From Henckelia pumila (taxonomy: Eukaryota; Streptophyta; Magnoliopsida; Lamiales; Gesneriaceae), in contig NC_133120.1 in NCBI RefSeq assembly GCF_033568475.1, positions 93,266,151 to 93,330,150 on the forward strand: DNA of 64,000 nt. The letters run 5' to 3'. The notes beneath the pieces were generated by a model. It made no database searches, was not told where the DNA came from, and was given only the letters and a program-made list of their open reading frames with translations. Position 1 is the first letter of the stretch; each line of letters starts with the position of its first letter. Positions 41,889 to 53,868 of this stretch are shown here, in pieces. The translations under genes and the position numbers were made by a program.

Positions 41889-44510
41889 TCAAAAATACAA
41901 AGCAAACAATTCAGGATATTCTGCTTGCATACGACTCTCAGTTTCCCAAGTTGCTTCTTCAACGCCTCGGCGCTGCCACTGTACCATCACAAGTGGTATA
42001 GTCTTGTTCCGAAGAACTTTCTCCTTTCTGTCTAAGATACGGATTGGTCGTTCAACAAAAAACAGATCTGGCTCTAGCTGAATATCAGTAGACTGAATCA
42101 CATGAGATTCATCAGCTATATACTGTCAAAGTAACGACACATGAAAAACATTATGTATACTGGAAATATTTGGCGGTAATGCCAAACGATATGCAACATC
42201 TCCGATCTTTTCCAGTATCTGGAAAGGTCCAATAAAACGAGGAGACAACTTGCCTTTCACGCCGAATCTCATCACCTTCCTGAAAGGTGATACTCGTAGA
42301 AACACATATTCACCAGGCTCAAACTGAAGTGGCCTGCGACGAATATTAGCATAACTGGCTTGTCTATCTTGAGCAACTTTGATCCTATGCTTGATCAAAT
42401 CTACCTCGTCTACAATCTGCTGCACCAATTCAGGACCCTCGACTTGTCGTTCCCCGACTTCATCCCAGAATAACGGAGTACGACACCGTCGACCGTACAA
42501 TGCCTCGAAAGGTGCCATATCAATACTACGATGATAACTGTTATTGTAGGCAAATTCGATCAAAGGTAACTGATCCTGCCAAGATAAGCCAAAGTCCATG
42601 ACAGAAGAACGTAGCATATCCTCCAATGTACGAATCGTCTGCTCTGACTTTCCGTCAGTCTCCGGATGATATGCAGTGCTCAAACTCAGAGTGGTACCCA
42701 ACGCCTCCTGAAAACTACCCCAAAAACGTGAGGTAAATCGCGGGTCTCTATCACTGACTATGCTCACTGGAATCCCATGCAATCGCACTATCTCCTGGAT
42801 ATATAAACGTGTCATGCGATCATAAGAATACTTCTGGTTATAAGGAATAAAGTGTGCTGATTTCATCAAACGGTCAACAACGACCCAGATAGCATCACAC
42901 TGACGTGAAGTCATAGGTAAGTGGGTAACAAAATCAATAGTTACGTGCTCCCACTTCCATTTGAGAATCTCAAGATTCTGCAATAATCCACCTGGTCGTC
43001 GGTGTTCAGCCTTGACCTGTTGACAAACCAAACATTGAGAAACAAATTGATACACACTACGCTTCATCCCCTTCCACCAGAATCTAGTTCGCAAGTCCTT
43101 ATACATTTTCATGCTTCCAGGATAAACTGATAATCGACTCCTGTGAGCTTGAGATAGAATATCGTTCCTGAGCTCCGCAACATTAGGTACAACCACTCGA
43201 TTAGATAAGCACAATAAACCATCTGCCTGAAAATGAAATCCAGATGTATTAACTCCATTGGCTAAACGTGCCAAACGCTGAGTCTTAACATCAGATATCT
43301 GAGCATCTCTGATCCGAGAATACAATGCTGGCTCAGACAAAATAGTATATAATCGAATCCCATTTCTCCCTTTCTTGTGCTTGAGCGTAAAACTCAATGA
43401 ACAGCACTCTTGAATCATATGAGATACTTCACTAGTCTGAAGTGCAGAAAGTCTCACCTGCCGACTCAAGGCATCAGCAGTAAGATTAACAGAACCTGGA
43501 TGATATTTGATTTCACAATCATAATTCTTCAGAAGATCCATCCAGCGTCTCTGTCGCATATTCAACTCTGCCTGAGTGAATAAATACTTCAAACTCTTAT
43601 GATCCGTGAATATCTCAAATTTCTCGCCATAAAGATAATGCCTCCAGATCTTGAGTGCAAATACAATGGCGGCTAACTCGAGATCATGTACTGGATAATT
43701 ACTCTCATGTGTCTTCAACTGTCGAGAAGCATAGGCAATAACATGTCCATGCTGTGTCAGAACACATCCTAACCCCTAACCAGAGGCATCAGTATAGAAA
43801 ACATAACCTCATGATCCAGAAGGTAGAGCTAGCACAGGTGCAGTAGTAAGACGTCCACGCAGCTCGTAAAATGACTCCTCACAATCCGAGGACCATATGA
43901 AGGCAACATCTTTCCGTGTAAGCTGTGTCAAAGGTCTGGTCAACTGTGCAAAATTCTCGATGAACCGACGGTAATATCCAACTAGACCCAAGAAACTACG
44001 AATCTCAACAACCGTCGTCGGACGAGACCAATTCAGCACTGCCTCTATCTTACTAGGATCAACAGATATCCCTTCATTAGAAATCACATGACCGAGAAAC
44101 ACTACCCGATCAAGCCAGAATTCACACTTGCACAATTTTGCATACAGCTGCTTATCTCGTAACGTCTGTAAAATAATCCTCAAATGCTGTGCATGCTCAT
44201 CCTTGTCATGAGAATAGACAAGAATATCATCAATGAAGACGATGACAAATCTATCCAGATATTCTCGAAATACCTGATTCGTCAGATTCATAAAGACTGC
44301 CGGTGCATTCGTTAAACCAAATGGCATAACCAGAAATTCATAATGCCCGTATCTGGTCCTAAAAGCAGTCATAGATATATCTGAGTCTCGTACCCGCATC
44401 TGGTGGTATCCAGATCTCAGATCTATCTTGGAGTAAACAGAAGTACCCTGTAGTTGATCGAATAGATCATCAATCCGCGGCAAAGGATACTTATTCTTGA
44501 TGGTGACACG
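41889..44510 (-). pseudogene. Chromovirus pol, 3' part: RT-RNase H-integrase-chromodomain
   Basis: Continues RT from the solo-LTR insertion point: [16 protein letters not shown], then FIDD (RT active site region), and the thumb near 44000. RNase H shows TDHKSLKYL and ADALSR. The integrase finger is partly degraded, with VYPGS where His-Pro-Gly is usual, but it keeps CLVCQQVK. The core has [18 protein letters not shown] and the [11 protein letters not shown] region. The end (about 41895-42080) reads as a chromodomain (VMVQWQRRGVEEATWE). In-frame stops are at 43809-43811, 43776-43778 and 42126-42128. The frame ends with TGA at 41889-41891. It cannot make full Pol. Confidence 0.92.
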
Positions 44511-44515
44511 ATTCA

Positions 44516-45948
44516 TGTAGTGACCCTGCATGGAATCACCTACTAACTGGCAACTAATAGCATGCATTAAACTTAATACAGCAAAATACTTAACAGAGTA
44601 AAAACGTGCGGAAACATAATCCATAATTTACATATCAGCTTAGTAATATAATCCAGGCTTAAATCTGTAGTGATACAACCATATCAAAATTCTTAAAAGT
44701 AAACATTATACAGCTAATAAATCATGCTGTATAAAAACTTTCAAAGCTCCTGCTCCCTAGTCCTGCCTTGAACTACCAGTTCCGTCCATCCTGCGACCTG
44801 CCCCATGGAATAGGGTGTCCAAGATAACAACTAGGACGTGAGCGCTACGCCCAGTACATAGACATGAGTAAACATATGTATATAATGCATGCAACATGAT
44901 GACTGGTAAAAGATCATCTGAAAAGTCATGCTCAGAACCGGCGCCATATGAGTGCTGCCACCGCACGGATCAACCTCTGGGTGCAACCACACTCGTCTAG
45001 TACACCAGAGTAGACAGACATAAATGCCCCCGCCGTCGCGGTACTCTCAGTGACAGACTATCGAGTATAGAGCTGAGCGGCTCTATAGTCAGGTATAACA
45101 AGGTATAGGCTCAACGTGTATATGCACATGACATATGGATATAGAAAGCGGTAAATCATATATCATGCCATATAATAATGCCAAATAAATGCAACATATA
45201 AACATGTATACTCGCTGGCAATCTCAGTCAATGTGTACGTACCTCTAGGCTAGTTCAAGTATAATAGGATCCTAGGTTCCAAGCCTATATTCAAAAATTC
45301 ATCGTATCACTACATAAATTCTATAAGCCTTAACTAAGCTAATAAGTACTCCCAAAACTTAAATAGATTCCCGAACCATACCTTCGTCCGTAGTTAGCCC
45401 TTTGGAGTCGCTAGTCCTGGATGACTATAACCACACCTTGGTTATTCCAGAACCTCTATTATACCCGATAGGGCCCTCAAGTGTATATCTCACACTATAT
45501 AACTGAAGAAGGAAACTCGGGAATTCGTAATTGAAATGAACTCAGAACGGCCCTATTTATAGCCAAATTTCTCGGCCAGGATCGGAACTTCCGATTTCGG
45601 GATCGGAGCTTCCGATCCAGCTCATTGCGTGCATGTCTGCCACGCCAGGATCGGAACTTCCGATCTACGATCGGAGCTTCCGATCTGCTCTATGACCGAC
45701 ACTTGTCAAAACTCGCGACTGAGTCATCGATCATTTCTGACAGCTGGGGATCGGAACTTCCGTTCCAGGATCGGAGCTTCCGTTCCGATCGGAGCTTACT
45801 ATCCGGGATCGGAGCTTACTATCCGGGCCAAAATTAAAAAGCCCAAATTTTACTTCTGAAGTCCAATAACACTCCGAAATTGGTTAAATACCAACCCTTA
45901 ATCATGTTTAACATATTATTATCTTAAAATGGTATCTGGGTTACTACA
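44516..45948 (-). mobile_element. Solo LTR inside the chromovirus RT
   Basis: 1433 bp with the same TGTAGTAACC...GGTCACTACA ends as the host LTRs and its own 5-bp duplication ATTCA (44511-44515 and 45949-45953). RT reads through when the LTR and one ATTCA are removed. It belongs to a related but distinct subfamily, because its palindrome array uses a different arm sequence. A solo LTR implies insertion of a full element followed by LTR-LTR recombination. Confidence 0.93.
45580..45825 (-). repeat. Palindrome array of the second LTR subfamily
   Basis: About eight units of the form GATCGGA-NNN-TCCGATC (for example GATCGGAGCTTCCGATC), at the same place relative to the TATA box (about 45552-45566) as the array in the host LTRs. 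The last units are decayed (ending CCGTTCC or ACTATCC). Confidence 0.87.
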
Positions 45949-45953
45949 ATTCA

Positions 45954-47790
45954 ACTGCCTGTAATCAATACACAATCGCATCGATCCATCTTTCTTCTTG
46001 ATGAACAAAACAGGTGCTCCCCACGGAGAAACACTCGGACGAATATATCCCTTATCAAGCAGATCCTGTAACTGCTGTTTCAATTCCCTCATCTCTGATG
46101 GTGCTAGACGATAAGGCGCTCGAGATATAGGTGTAGTTCCTGGTACTAAATCAATACCAAATTCAACCTCTTGCACCGGAAGAAAATCAGGAATCTCATC
46201 AGGGAATACATCAGGAAACTCACCGACTACCGGTAACTGATCAATACCCGTACTACTCATGGACATATCAACTGCATAGATAAGGTAGCCCTCCCCACCT
46301 GACTCCAAGACATGAAATGCCTTCAGAGCCGAAACAAGTGGCATCGGAGGTCGCGCACCCTCACCATAAAAATACCAGCTATCACCCTTAGTAGGATGAA
46401 ACTGTACCAGACGCTGATAACAATCCACAGTAGCGTGATACAAAGTCAGTATATCTATTCTCAAAATACAATCAAAATCTGCCATCGCTAATATCATCAG
46501 ATTAGCTGACAATACATTACCCTCAAACTCTAGAAGGCAACCCATCACTAGACGCTTAGTTACTATCTCCTGCTCCAGCGGAGTAGATACAACTAAATCC
46601 ATATCTAATGATACATAAGGTAATCTATGTCTCTTAACAAAGCGACTAGAAATAAAGGAATGCGATGCTCCAGTATCAATTAAAACAAGTGCAGGAATAC
46701 CACATAACAGAAAGGTACCTGCCAACATACGATCGCTTCCCTCAGTAGCCTGTTCTTGAGACAGAGCAAATACCTGCCCTTGAGTCTCGGGAAGGTAACC
46801 AGAAGAACTCTGTGGTGCTGGCTGCTGTCGTGGAAAAGTAGAAGCCTGAGATCCAACCTGTGATCCCGATCCACTAGCAGAACCCATGCGCTGAGGACAA
46901 TCTCTCCGCAGATGTCCCTACTGACCGCAAATATAACAAGCACCAGTAGCTCTCCGACATGAAGCTGCAGGATGCTTCCGTCCACAGTGACTACAAAACT
47001 CCTCCTTCTTCTTCTTCTTCCCAAAACGGAACATACCTCGTGAACCACGAGATCCAGATGAAGTAGTAGGAGTAGAAGAAGACGTAGGTCCAGATTGCAC
47101 AACAGATTGAGCTCTAGGCTCAAATGATCCACTAAGCCGTGCTGGCATCAACAACTGTGCACGCCTGTTGCTGGTCTCCACAAGACGGCAACGGTTCACC
47201 AAAGTCTCATAAGATACTGGGTCATCACAGACAACAACCTGTGAGTAGATATCTTGGTTCAGGTCTTGTAGAAAGAGATCATACTTCGATGCATCACTCT
47301 CATTAATATGAGGACTGAAAGGTAGCAGATCAAGAAATCGTTGCTGATATTGATCAATAGTCATTGATCCTTGCCTCAGAGTAAGCAACTCCATCGATCG
47401 TGCTTGGCGAACAGCTGGAGGAAAATACAGTTTCTGGAACTGCTGACAGAAATCTCCCCAAGTCACCTGTCCTCTCTCAGTACGTGCCTAAGAAGCTTTG
47501 GCATCCCACCAAAAATGTGCTCGATCCTCTAGAACAAATTCTAGAACTTCCAATTTCTGATCCTCAGTACAATCGAAAGCACGAAAAGTACTCTCGAGTT
47601 TAGAAATCCAACTTCTTGCTTGTTTAGGATTCTCGCCTCCCACCAAAGGTTTCGGTCCTACTTGCATGAATTTATTGATAGAGTAGCGACGTCTACCCTC
47701 ATGATGACGATATTGATCATCATGATGGCGGTGATGACGATGATGATGACCACCTCCCTGGCCAACACTACCGTGACTCTCGTCAGCCAT
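45954..47790 (-). pseudogene. Chromovirus gag-protease-RT N-terminal part
   Basis: Starts at ATG 47790 (MADESHGSVG). A His-rich run (HHHRHHRHH) follows within the first 20 residues. Gag proper runs through KPLVGGENPKQARSWI. Stop TAG at 47488-47490 lies in Gag, and TAG at 46918-46920 in the zinc knuckle (CYICGQ then stop). A Cys/His motif CSHCGRKHPAASC precedes it. Protease has [12 protein letters not shown] begins near [12 protein letters not shown] and continues to CIDYRQLN, where the solo LTR (44516-45948) interrupts it. At least two stops make it non-functional. Confidence 0.92.
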
Positions 47791-47884
47791 ATCCTGAAAA
47801 GAATTGCACATTAAAATCCCAAATGCGCAAGAATTACTCAAAACTAATTCTAAATCCCAAGTACTAATCCCAAAATCTAAGCAT

Positions 47885-47896
47885 GCTCTGATACCA
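47885..47896 (-). other. Initiator-Met tRNA primer binding site
   Basis: TGGTATCAGAGC on the minus strand, a few bases inside the 5' LTR end (47901). This is the standard primer site of many plant LTR elements. Confidence 0.9.
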
Positions 47897-47900
47897 AAAA

Positions 47901-49453
47901 TGTAGTGACCCTGCATGGTATCACCTACTAACTGGCAACTAATAGCATGCATTAAACTTAATACAGCAAAATAACTTAACAGAGTAAAACGTGCGAAAAC
48001 ATAACCATAAATTACATATCAGCTTAGTATAAAAGTGTCAAGCTTATTCATCAGTAGTGATACAACCATATCGAAATACTTAAAAGTAAACATTATACAG
48101 CTATATCGAATCCTGCTGTATAACTAACTCCTCAAGGCCTGCTCCCTAATCCTGCCTTGAACCACCAGCTCCATCCATCCTACGACCTGCCCCATGGAAT
48201 AGGGTGTCCAAGATAACAACTAGGATGTGAGCGCTAACGCCCAGTACATAAACATGAGTACACGTATAAATATGATGCATGCTACATGATGACTGGTAAA
48301 GGGTCATCTGAAAAGTCATGCTCAGTACCGGTGCCACATGAGTGCTGCCACCGCACGGATCAACCTCTGGGTGCAACCACACTCGTCAAGTACACCAGAG
48401 TAGTCAGACATAAATGTCCCCGCCGTCGCGGTACTCTCAGTGACAGACTATCGAGTATAGAGCTGAGCGGCTCTATAATCAGGTATATCAAGGTATAGGC
48501 TCAACGTGTATATGCACATGACATATGAATATAGAAAGCGGTAAATCATATATCATGCCATATAATAATGCCAAATAAATGCAACATATAAACATGTATA
48601 CTCGTTGGCAATCTCAGTCAATGTGTACGTACCTCTAGGCTAGTTCAAGTATAATAGGATCCTAGGTTCCAAGCCTATATTCAAAAGTTCACCGTATCAC
48701 TACATAAATTCTATAAGCCTTAACTAAGCTAATAAGTACTCCCAAAACTTAAATAGATTCCCAGACCATACCTTCGTCCGTAGATAGCCCTTTGAAGTCG
48801 CAAGTCCCGGATGACTATAACCACTCCTTGGTTATTCCAGAACCTCTATTATAACCGATAGGGCCCTCAAGTGTATATCTCACACTATATAACTGAAGAA
48901 GGAACCTCGGGAATTCATATTTCAAATTATGACTCCGAAGAGCCCTATTTATAGCCAAAAATTCGTCGGAGTTCGGAGCCTCCGAACTGGGTTCGGACCC
49001 TCCGAACCTGCATGTACGACACTTGTCAAAAATCGCGGATTAGTCATCTAGCATTGCTGTCTGGGGGAGTTCAGAGCCTCCTAAGTGCTGGGTTTGGATC
49101 CTCCGAACCCAGGTTCGGATCCTCCGAACTTTGTATTTGAGTTCGGATGGTCCGAACTCATTTCGGTGCCTCCGAACTGTTCGAGACCCCCAGGACCCTT
49201 CCTACCATTTTCGAACGTTCCGGAGCTGATTTTTCACTTATTTTTACCAAATAAGGACTCCTTGATCATGTTTTGCCACATTTAAAATTATATGCCATAT
49301 CATAGCATGGAAAGTGAAACTTGGCTATCACCCTTATATGCAGCGATCCCTCTGGTAATTCTGAAGTCCAATTATGCCCTGGAATTGGTTAATTACTAAC
49401 CCTTAATTATGTTTAATATATCATTATCTTAAAGTGGAATCTGGGTTACTACA
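47901..49453 (-). repeat. 5' LTR of the chromovirus
   Basis: 1553 bp, matching the 3' LTR in subfamily. It has a palindrome array at 48971-49177 with about seven units and a TATA box near 48944-48957. Confidence 0.9.
48971..49177 (-). repeat. Palindrome array in the chromovirus 5' LTR
   Basis: About seven GTTCGGA-NNN-TCCGAAC type units. Unit number and order differ slightly from the 3' LTR array, so the array changes faster than the rest of the LTR. Confidence 0.85.
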
Positions 49454-52400
49454 TACCACATATAAATCAGGAAAGAAATATGTGGTTGAAAAATTATCAA
49501 TGCTTCCTACTGGATTGCATTATACACATATAAGGTCAATTGAATCAAATATGGTGGTTAATAGTTCTTCAATATTAACCAATTGGCATGATCGATTGGG
49601 ACATCCTGGTTCAATAATGATGCGAAGAATTATTGACAATACACATGGTCATCCATTGAAAAACCAGAAGATCTTTCAGAATAATAAGTTTCAATGTAAA
49701 ACATGTTCTCTTGGAAAACTTATTATAAGACCATCGCCAGCTAAAATCCAAACAGAATCACCCATATTTCTTGAACGTATTCAGGGTGATATTTGTGGGC
49801 CAATTCATCCACCACGTGGACCATTTCGATATTTTATGGTATTGATCGATGCTTCTAGCAGATGGTCACATGTAGGGGTGCAAACGAACCGAACCTATTC
49901 GTGAGCTTTACGAGCCTGCTCGATAAATATTTGATTCGTATTCGAGCTTATCGAACTCGAGCCGAATTCGAACATGTTCGAACTTTTTTTCGAGCCGAGC
50001 TCGAGCCGAAATTACTCTGTTCGATAGTTTGCGAATAGTTCGCGAGCATTAATATTTAATTAATATAATATAATTATATAATAATATATATACATTTCGA
50101 GCTTTCGAACCATAATATCCGAATAGTTCACGAATATGTTCGAATATTTCGAACCGAACTCAAACTCGAACTTCATTTCGAGCCGAACTCGAGCCAAAAT
50201 ATTTGAAATTATTGAACTTCGAATCGAGCTCGAACTCGAATATACTCTTATCGAGCCGAATTCAAACCTTAAAATTTTACCATTATTCGGCTCGATTCGG
50301 TTCGCTTGCACCCCTAGTCACATGTATGCTTATTGTCAACTCGGAATGTGGCATTTGCAAGATTAATGGTTCAAATAATAAAATTGCGGAATCAATTTCC
50401 CGATTATACAATCAAGAAAATAAGACTTGATAATGCTGGAGAATTTACTTCCAAACTTTCAATGACTATTGTATGTCAATGAGAATTACTGTTGAACATC
50501 CTGTTGCTCATGTTCATACACATAATGGATTAGCTGAATCATTGATTAAACGTCTACAACTGATTGCTAGACCAATGATTATGAGAACAAAACTCCCTAT
50601 TTCTATATGGGGACATGCAATTTTACATGCTGCGGCATTAATTCGCATCAGACCAAGTGTATATCATAAATTCTCCCAATTGCAGCTTGCATTTGGTAAA
50701 GAACCAAATATTTCTCATCTGAGAATTTTTGGATGTATGGTGTATGTGCCTATTATACCACCTCAATGATAAAAAATGGGTCCTCAAAGAAAAATCAGTA
50801 TTTATATCGGTTATGATAGTCCATCAATCATTCGATATCTTGAGCCTCAGACAGGCGATGTGTTTACAGCACGCTTTGCTGATTGTCATTTTAATGAAAA
50901 AATCTTACCAATGTTAGGGGGAGAAAAGAAACACATCGAAAAAGAAATCACATGGTATGTACCATCATTGTTATATTTGGAATCAAGAACCAAACAATGT
51001 GAGAAAGATGTACAACAAATTGTGCACTTGCAAAGAATTGCAAATCAAATGCCAGATGCATTTACAGACACAAAAGGGGTAAAAAAAATCATATATACAT
51101 GCTGTAAATGCCCCTGCTCGAATTGAAATTCCAAAGAAACAAATTGAAGACACTCATGATGTCATAAAACGCTTGAAGCGTGGAAGACCAGTCGGTTCCA
51201 AGGATAAAAATCCTCGAAAAAAGAAAAGTCATAGAGAAACATGATGATCATAAAATAGAAAATGGTGTTCCAGAAGAAACACCTGATGATGAAAATGTTC
51301 TGTCAGAACCACAAACTGACGAGAATCTTGAAATCTCTATCAATTATATTAATACTGGAAAAATATGGAACCGAAAAGATATAGAAAATATTGATGAAAT
51401 ATTTTCTTATAATGTGGCTTGTGACATCATAAATGAAAATGAGGATCATGAACAAAAATCTTTTGGTGAATGTAAAACTCGTCATGATTGGGCCAAATGG
51501 AAAGATGTCATCCAGGTTGAATTGGATTCGCTAAATAAACGTAATATTTTTGGACCTATAGTCCTCACACCTGAAGGTGTAAAACCTGTTGGACACAAAT
51601 GAGTTTTTATTCGAAAGCGAAATGAGAGAAATGAAATAGTAAGATATAAAGCTAGACTTGTTGCACAATGTTTTTTTCAAAAGCCTGGAATTGATTATGA
51701 AGAAACGTATTCTCCTGTTATGGATGCAATTACGTTTCAATATTTGATTAGTTTGGCAGCGTCTGAAAACTTGGAAATGTGTCTTATGGATGTTGTTACA
51801 GTTTACTTATATGTATCACTTGATAGTAATATATACATGAAAATCCCTGATGGATTTAAGATGTTTGAAGCACAAAATTCAAAACCCAGAGAATTTTATT
51901 ATGTGAAATTGCAAAGATCATTATATGGGTTGAAGCAATACGGCCGAATGTGGTATAATCGGCTAACTGAGCACTTGATGAAAAAGAGATATCTAAATGA
52001 TCCAATATGCCCTTGTGTTTTCATCAAGAAAACAACATCCGGATGTGTAATTATTGATGTATATGTTGATGATTTAAACATAATTGGAACGAATAAGGAA
52101 ATTCAAGAAGTTATGATGTACTTTAAAGAAGAATTCGAAATGAAGGATCTTGGGAAAACCAAGTATTGCCTGGGTTTGCAAATTGAACAAAAAGAATGTG
52201 GAATTTTTGTTCACCAGACAAATTATACAGAAAAGGTCCTTAAACGTAAATATGGATAAATCAAATTCATTAAGTACTCCAATGATTGTAAGATCATTAA
52301 ACATAGAAAAAGATCCATTTCGTCCATGTGAAGGTGATGAAGTTATTCTTGGTCCAGAAGTATCATATCTAAGTGTTATTGGTGCCCTTATGTGTCTTGC

Positions 52401-53058
52401 AAATTGCACTAGACCTGTGATATATCTTTTGCTGTAAATTTATTGACAAGATTCAGTTCATATCCAACAAAGAGGCACTGTAACGAAATTAAACATTTAT
52501 TTTGTTATCTACGAGGAACGACAGATTTGGGACTTTTGTACTCAAAAGACACCAATCAAAGTATCATTGGTTATGCTGATGCTAGATATTTATCTGATCC
52601 ACATAAGGCACGTTCCCAAACCAGATATGTATTTACTCGTGGAGGCACCACAATTTCTTGGCGTTCACAGAAACAAACACTCATAACAACTTCATAAAAT
52701 CACGCTGAGATTATTGCGCTACATGAAGCAAACCATGAATGTGTTTGGCTAAAATCAATGACACAACATATCCAAACTTCTTGTGGATTATCAGTAGACA
52801 AGAAGCCTGTGATGCTGTATGAAGATAATGCTGCATGTATTGCTCAAATGAAAGAAGGATACATCAAAGTGACAGAACCAAACATATCCCCCAAAATTCT
52901 TGGCCTACACTCAAGAGCTTGAGAAGAATAAAGATATTGATATCGGTTACATTCAATCAAGCGAGAACTCATCAGACCTCTTCACAAAAGCACTTCCTAC
53001 GTCAATATTCAGAAAGCATATATATAACATTGGGATGCGCAATCTACAAAATATGTGA
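49454..53058 (+). pseudogene. copia-2 pol, 3' part: integrase-RT-RNase H, heavily broken
   Basis: Resumes after the chromovirus. The integrase finger is intact (WHDRLGHPGS; CKTCSLGK, both Cys present). The core begins GDICGPIHPP and is split by the MITE at 49873-50316, then continues near RLDNAGEF with shifts. RT shows YKARLVAQ, SLYGLKQ and YVDD (about 52063). RNase H runs to LFTKALPTS, and the stop is at 53056-53058. Stops or shifts occur near 50400-50470, 50767, 51100-51180, 51600, 52255, 52437 and 52695. It is a decayed copy. Confidence 0.9.
49873..50316. mobile_element. hAT-type MITE in the copia-2 integrase region
   Basis: 444 bp with termini TAGGGGTGCAAACGAACCG and its near-perfect inverse, flanked by the 8-bp duplication GTCACATG (49865-49872 and 50317-50324). 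TIR form and 8-bp duplication indicate hAT. The interior is non-coding and full of short Ser-codon-like CGAGCC/GGCTCG and TTCGAA words, giving strong self-complementarity. Confidence 0.92.
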
Positions 53059-53212
53059 AGAATCACTCATGTTAACATGAGGGAGAGTTTGTGTGGCTGC
53101 ACTCTTTTTTCCTTGCTATGGTTTTTATCCCACTGGGTTTTCCTAGTAAGGTTTTTAACGAGGCAGCACAAAAACACGTAATAAAGACAGTCATCATATC
53201 ACGATCATCATC

Positions 53213-53491
53213 ACAAGGGGGAGTGTTGAAAATATGTTATTATTATTATTATTTAAAGTTGAATGTTGAATATTGAGTTGTAAAATATGAAAAATTAGTG
53301 TGTGATGATGTAGATGATGATATATTAATATTTGGACTAATCTCCAAATGAGATCTATAAATAGGTCTCTCCATTTGTGTAGAAAAATACAATTGAGTTG
53401 AGAGAAAAATATTATAAAGTGTAGAGTTTTATATATTTTGAGTTTTGAAGTTTTTACTTTTTACCATAAATTTTTATTTTTTTTCACAACA
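53213..53491 (+). repeat. PPT and 3' LTR of copia-2
   Basis: The polypurine tract (AAGGGGGAG at about 53215-53223) is followed by the 268-bp LTR (53224-53491). It ends CACAACA and is followed by TTTAT. It has fewer TTA units and fewer short repeats than the 5' LTR. Confidence 0.9.
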
Positions 53492-53868
53492 TTTATCTAT
53501 TTTTATATAGTTCTTTATTATTTTTTTAGCAAAATCCATCGAGTTGAGATCATTATTTCAACTGTGTAAGCATGTAATGAGACACTAGTATACATACTAG
53601 TACTTCTTAGAAGCTCTCTCAAACATGGTACCATAACTAGTTTATATTATGTATTAAAGTACAGATATTATTGGTAAAACCTTTGTGAAAATTACATTCG
53701 TGTCATCGTCTATATCTATATATATAATATAATCTTAATGTTAAGGAGTTTAGAGAATAATTAACTTTTGTAATTTATCTATGATTATTCTATGATCTTA
53801 ATTAAATTTTTTAAATTACTAAATATTATTTTATATTTATCCAACATTTGAATATTGAATTAATCATA
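53492..53868. other. Spacer between copia-2 and the CACTA element
   Basis: 377 bp of AT-rich sequence, including the right TTTAT duplication of copia-2 (53492-53496) and the 3-bp ATA (53866-53868) next to the CACTA terminus. No gene or repeat end was recognised in between. Confidence 0.6.

Larger units (their letters stand above)
40195..49453 (-). mobile_element. Ty3 chromovirus, Tekay/Del-like, minus strand, inactive
   Basis: Target duplication TACCA flanks the element (40190-40194 and 49454-49458), inserted in copia-2 pol. The 5' LTR is 47901-49453 and the 3' LTR is 40195-41770. LTRs begin TGTAGTAACC and end GGTCACTACA on the element's strand. An initiator-Met PBS is at 47885-47896 and a PPT at about 41771-41784. 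Gag, protease, RT, RNase H, integrase and a C-terminal chromodomain occur in Ty3 order. A solo LTR of a related subfamily (44516-45948) splits RT. Five nonsense codons lie outside it. Confidence 0.94.
28414..53491 (+). mobile_element. Ty1/copia element (copia-2), old and split by four later insertions
   Basis: Host element of a nested cluster. LTRs begin TGTTGAAAAT at 28414 and 53224. The 5-bp target duplication TTTAT is at 28409-28413 and 53492-53496, and proves a single insertion event. Removing the Athila-like element (30848-39811), the chromovirus (40195-49453) and the MITE (49873-50316) leaves a copia of about 6.4 kb with gag, spacer and pol in order. LTRs differ at roughly ten positions plus indels, more than those of copia-1, so it is the older of the two. 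Gag and pol carry many stops and shifts, so it is inactive. Confidence 0.93.
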
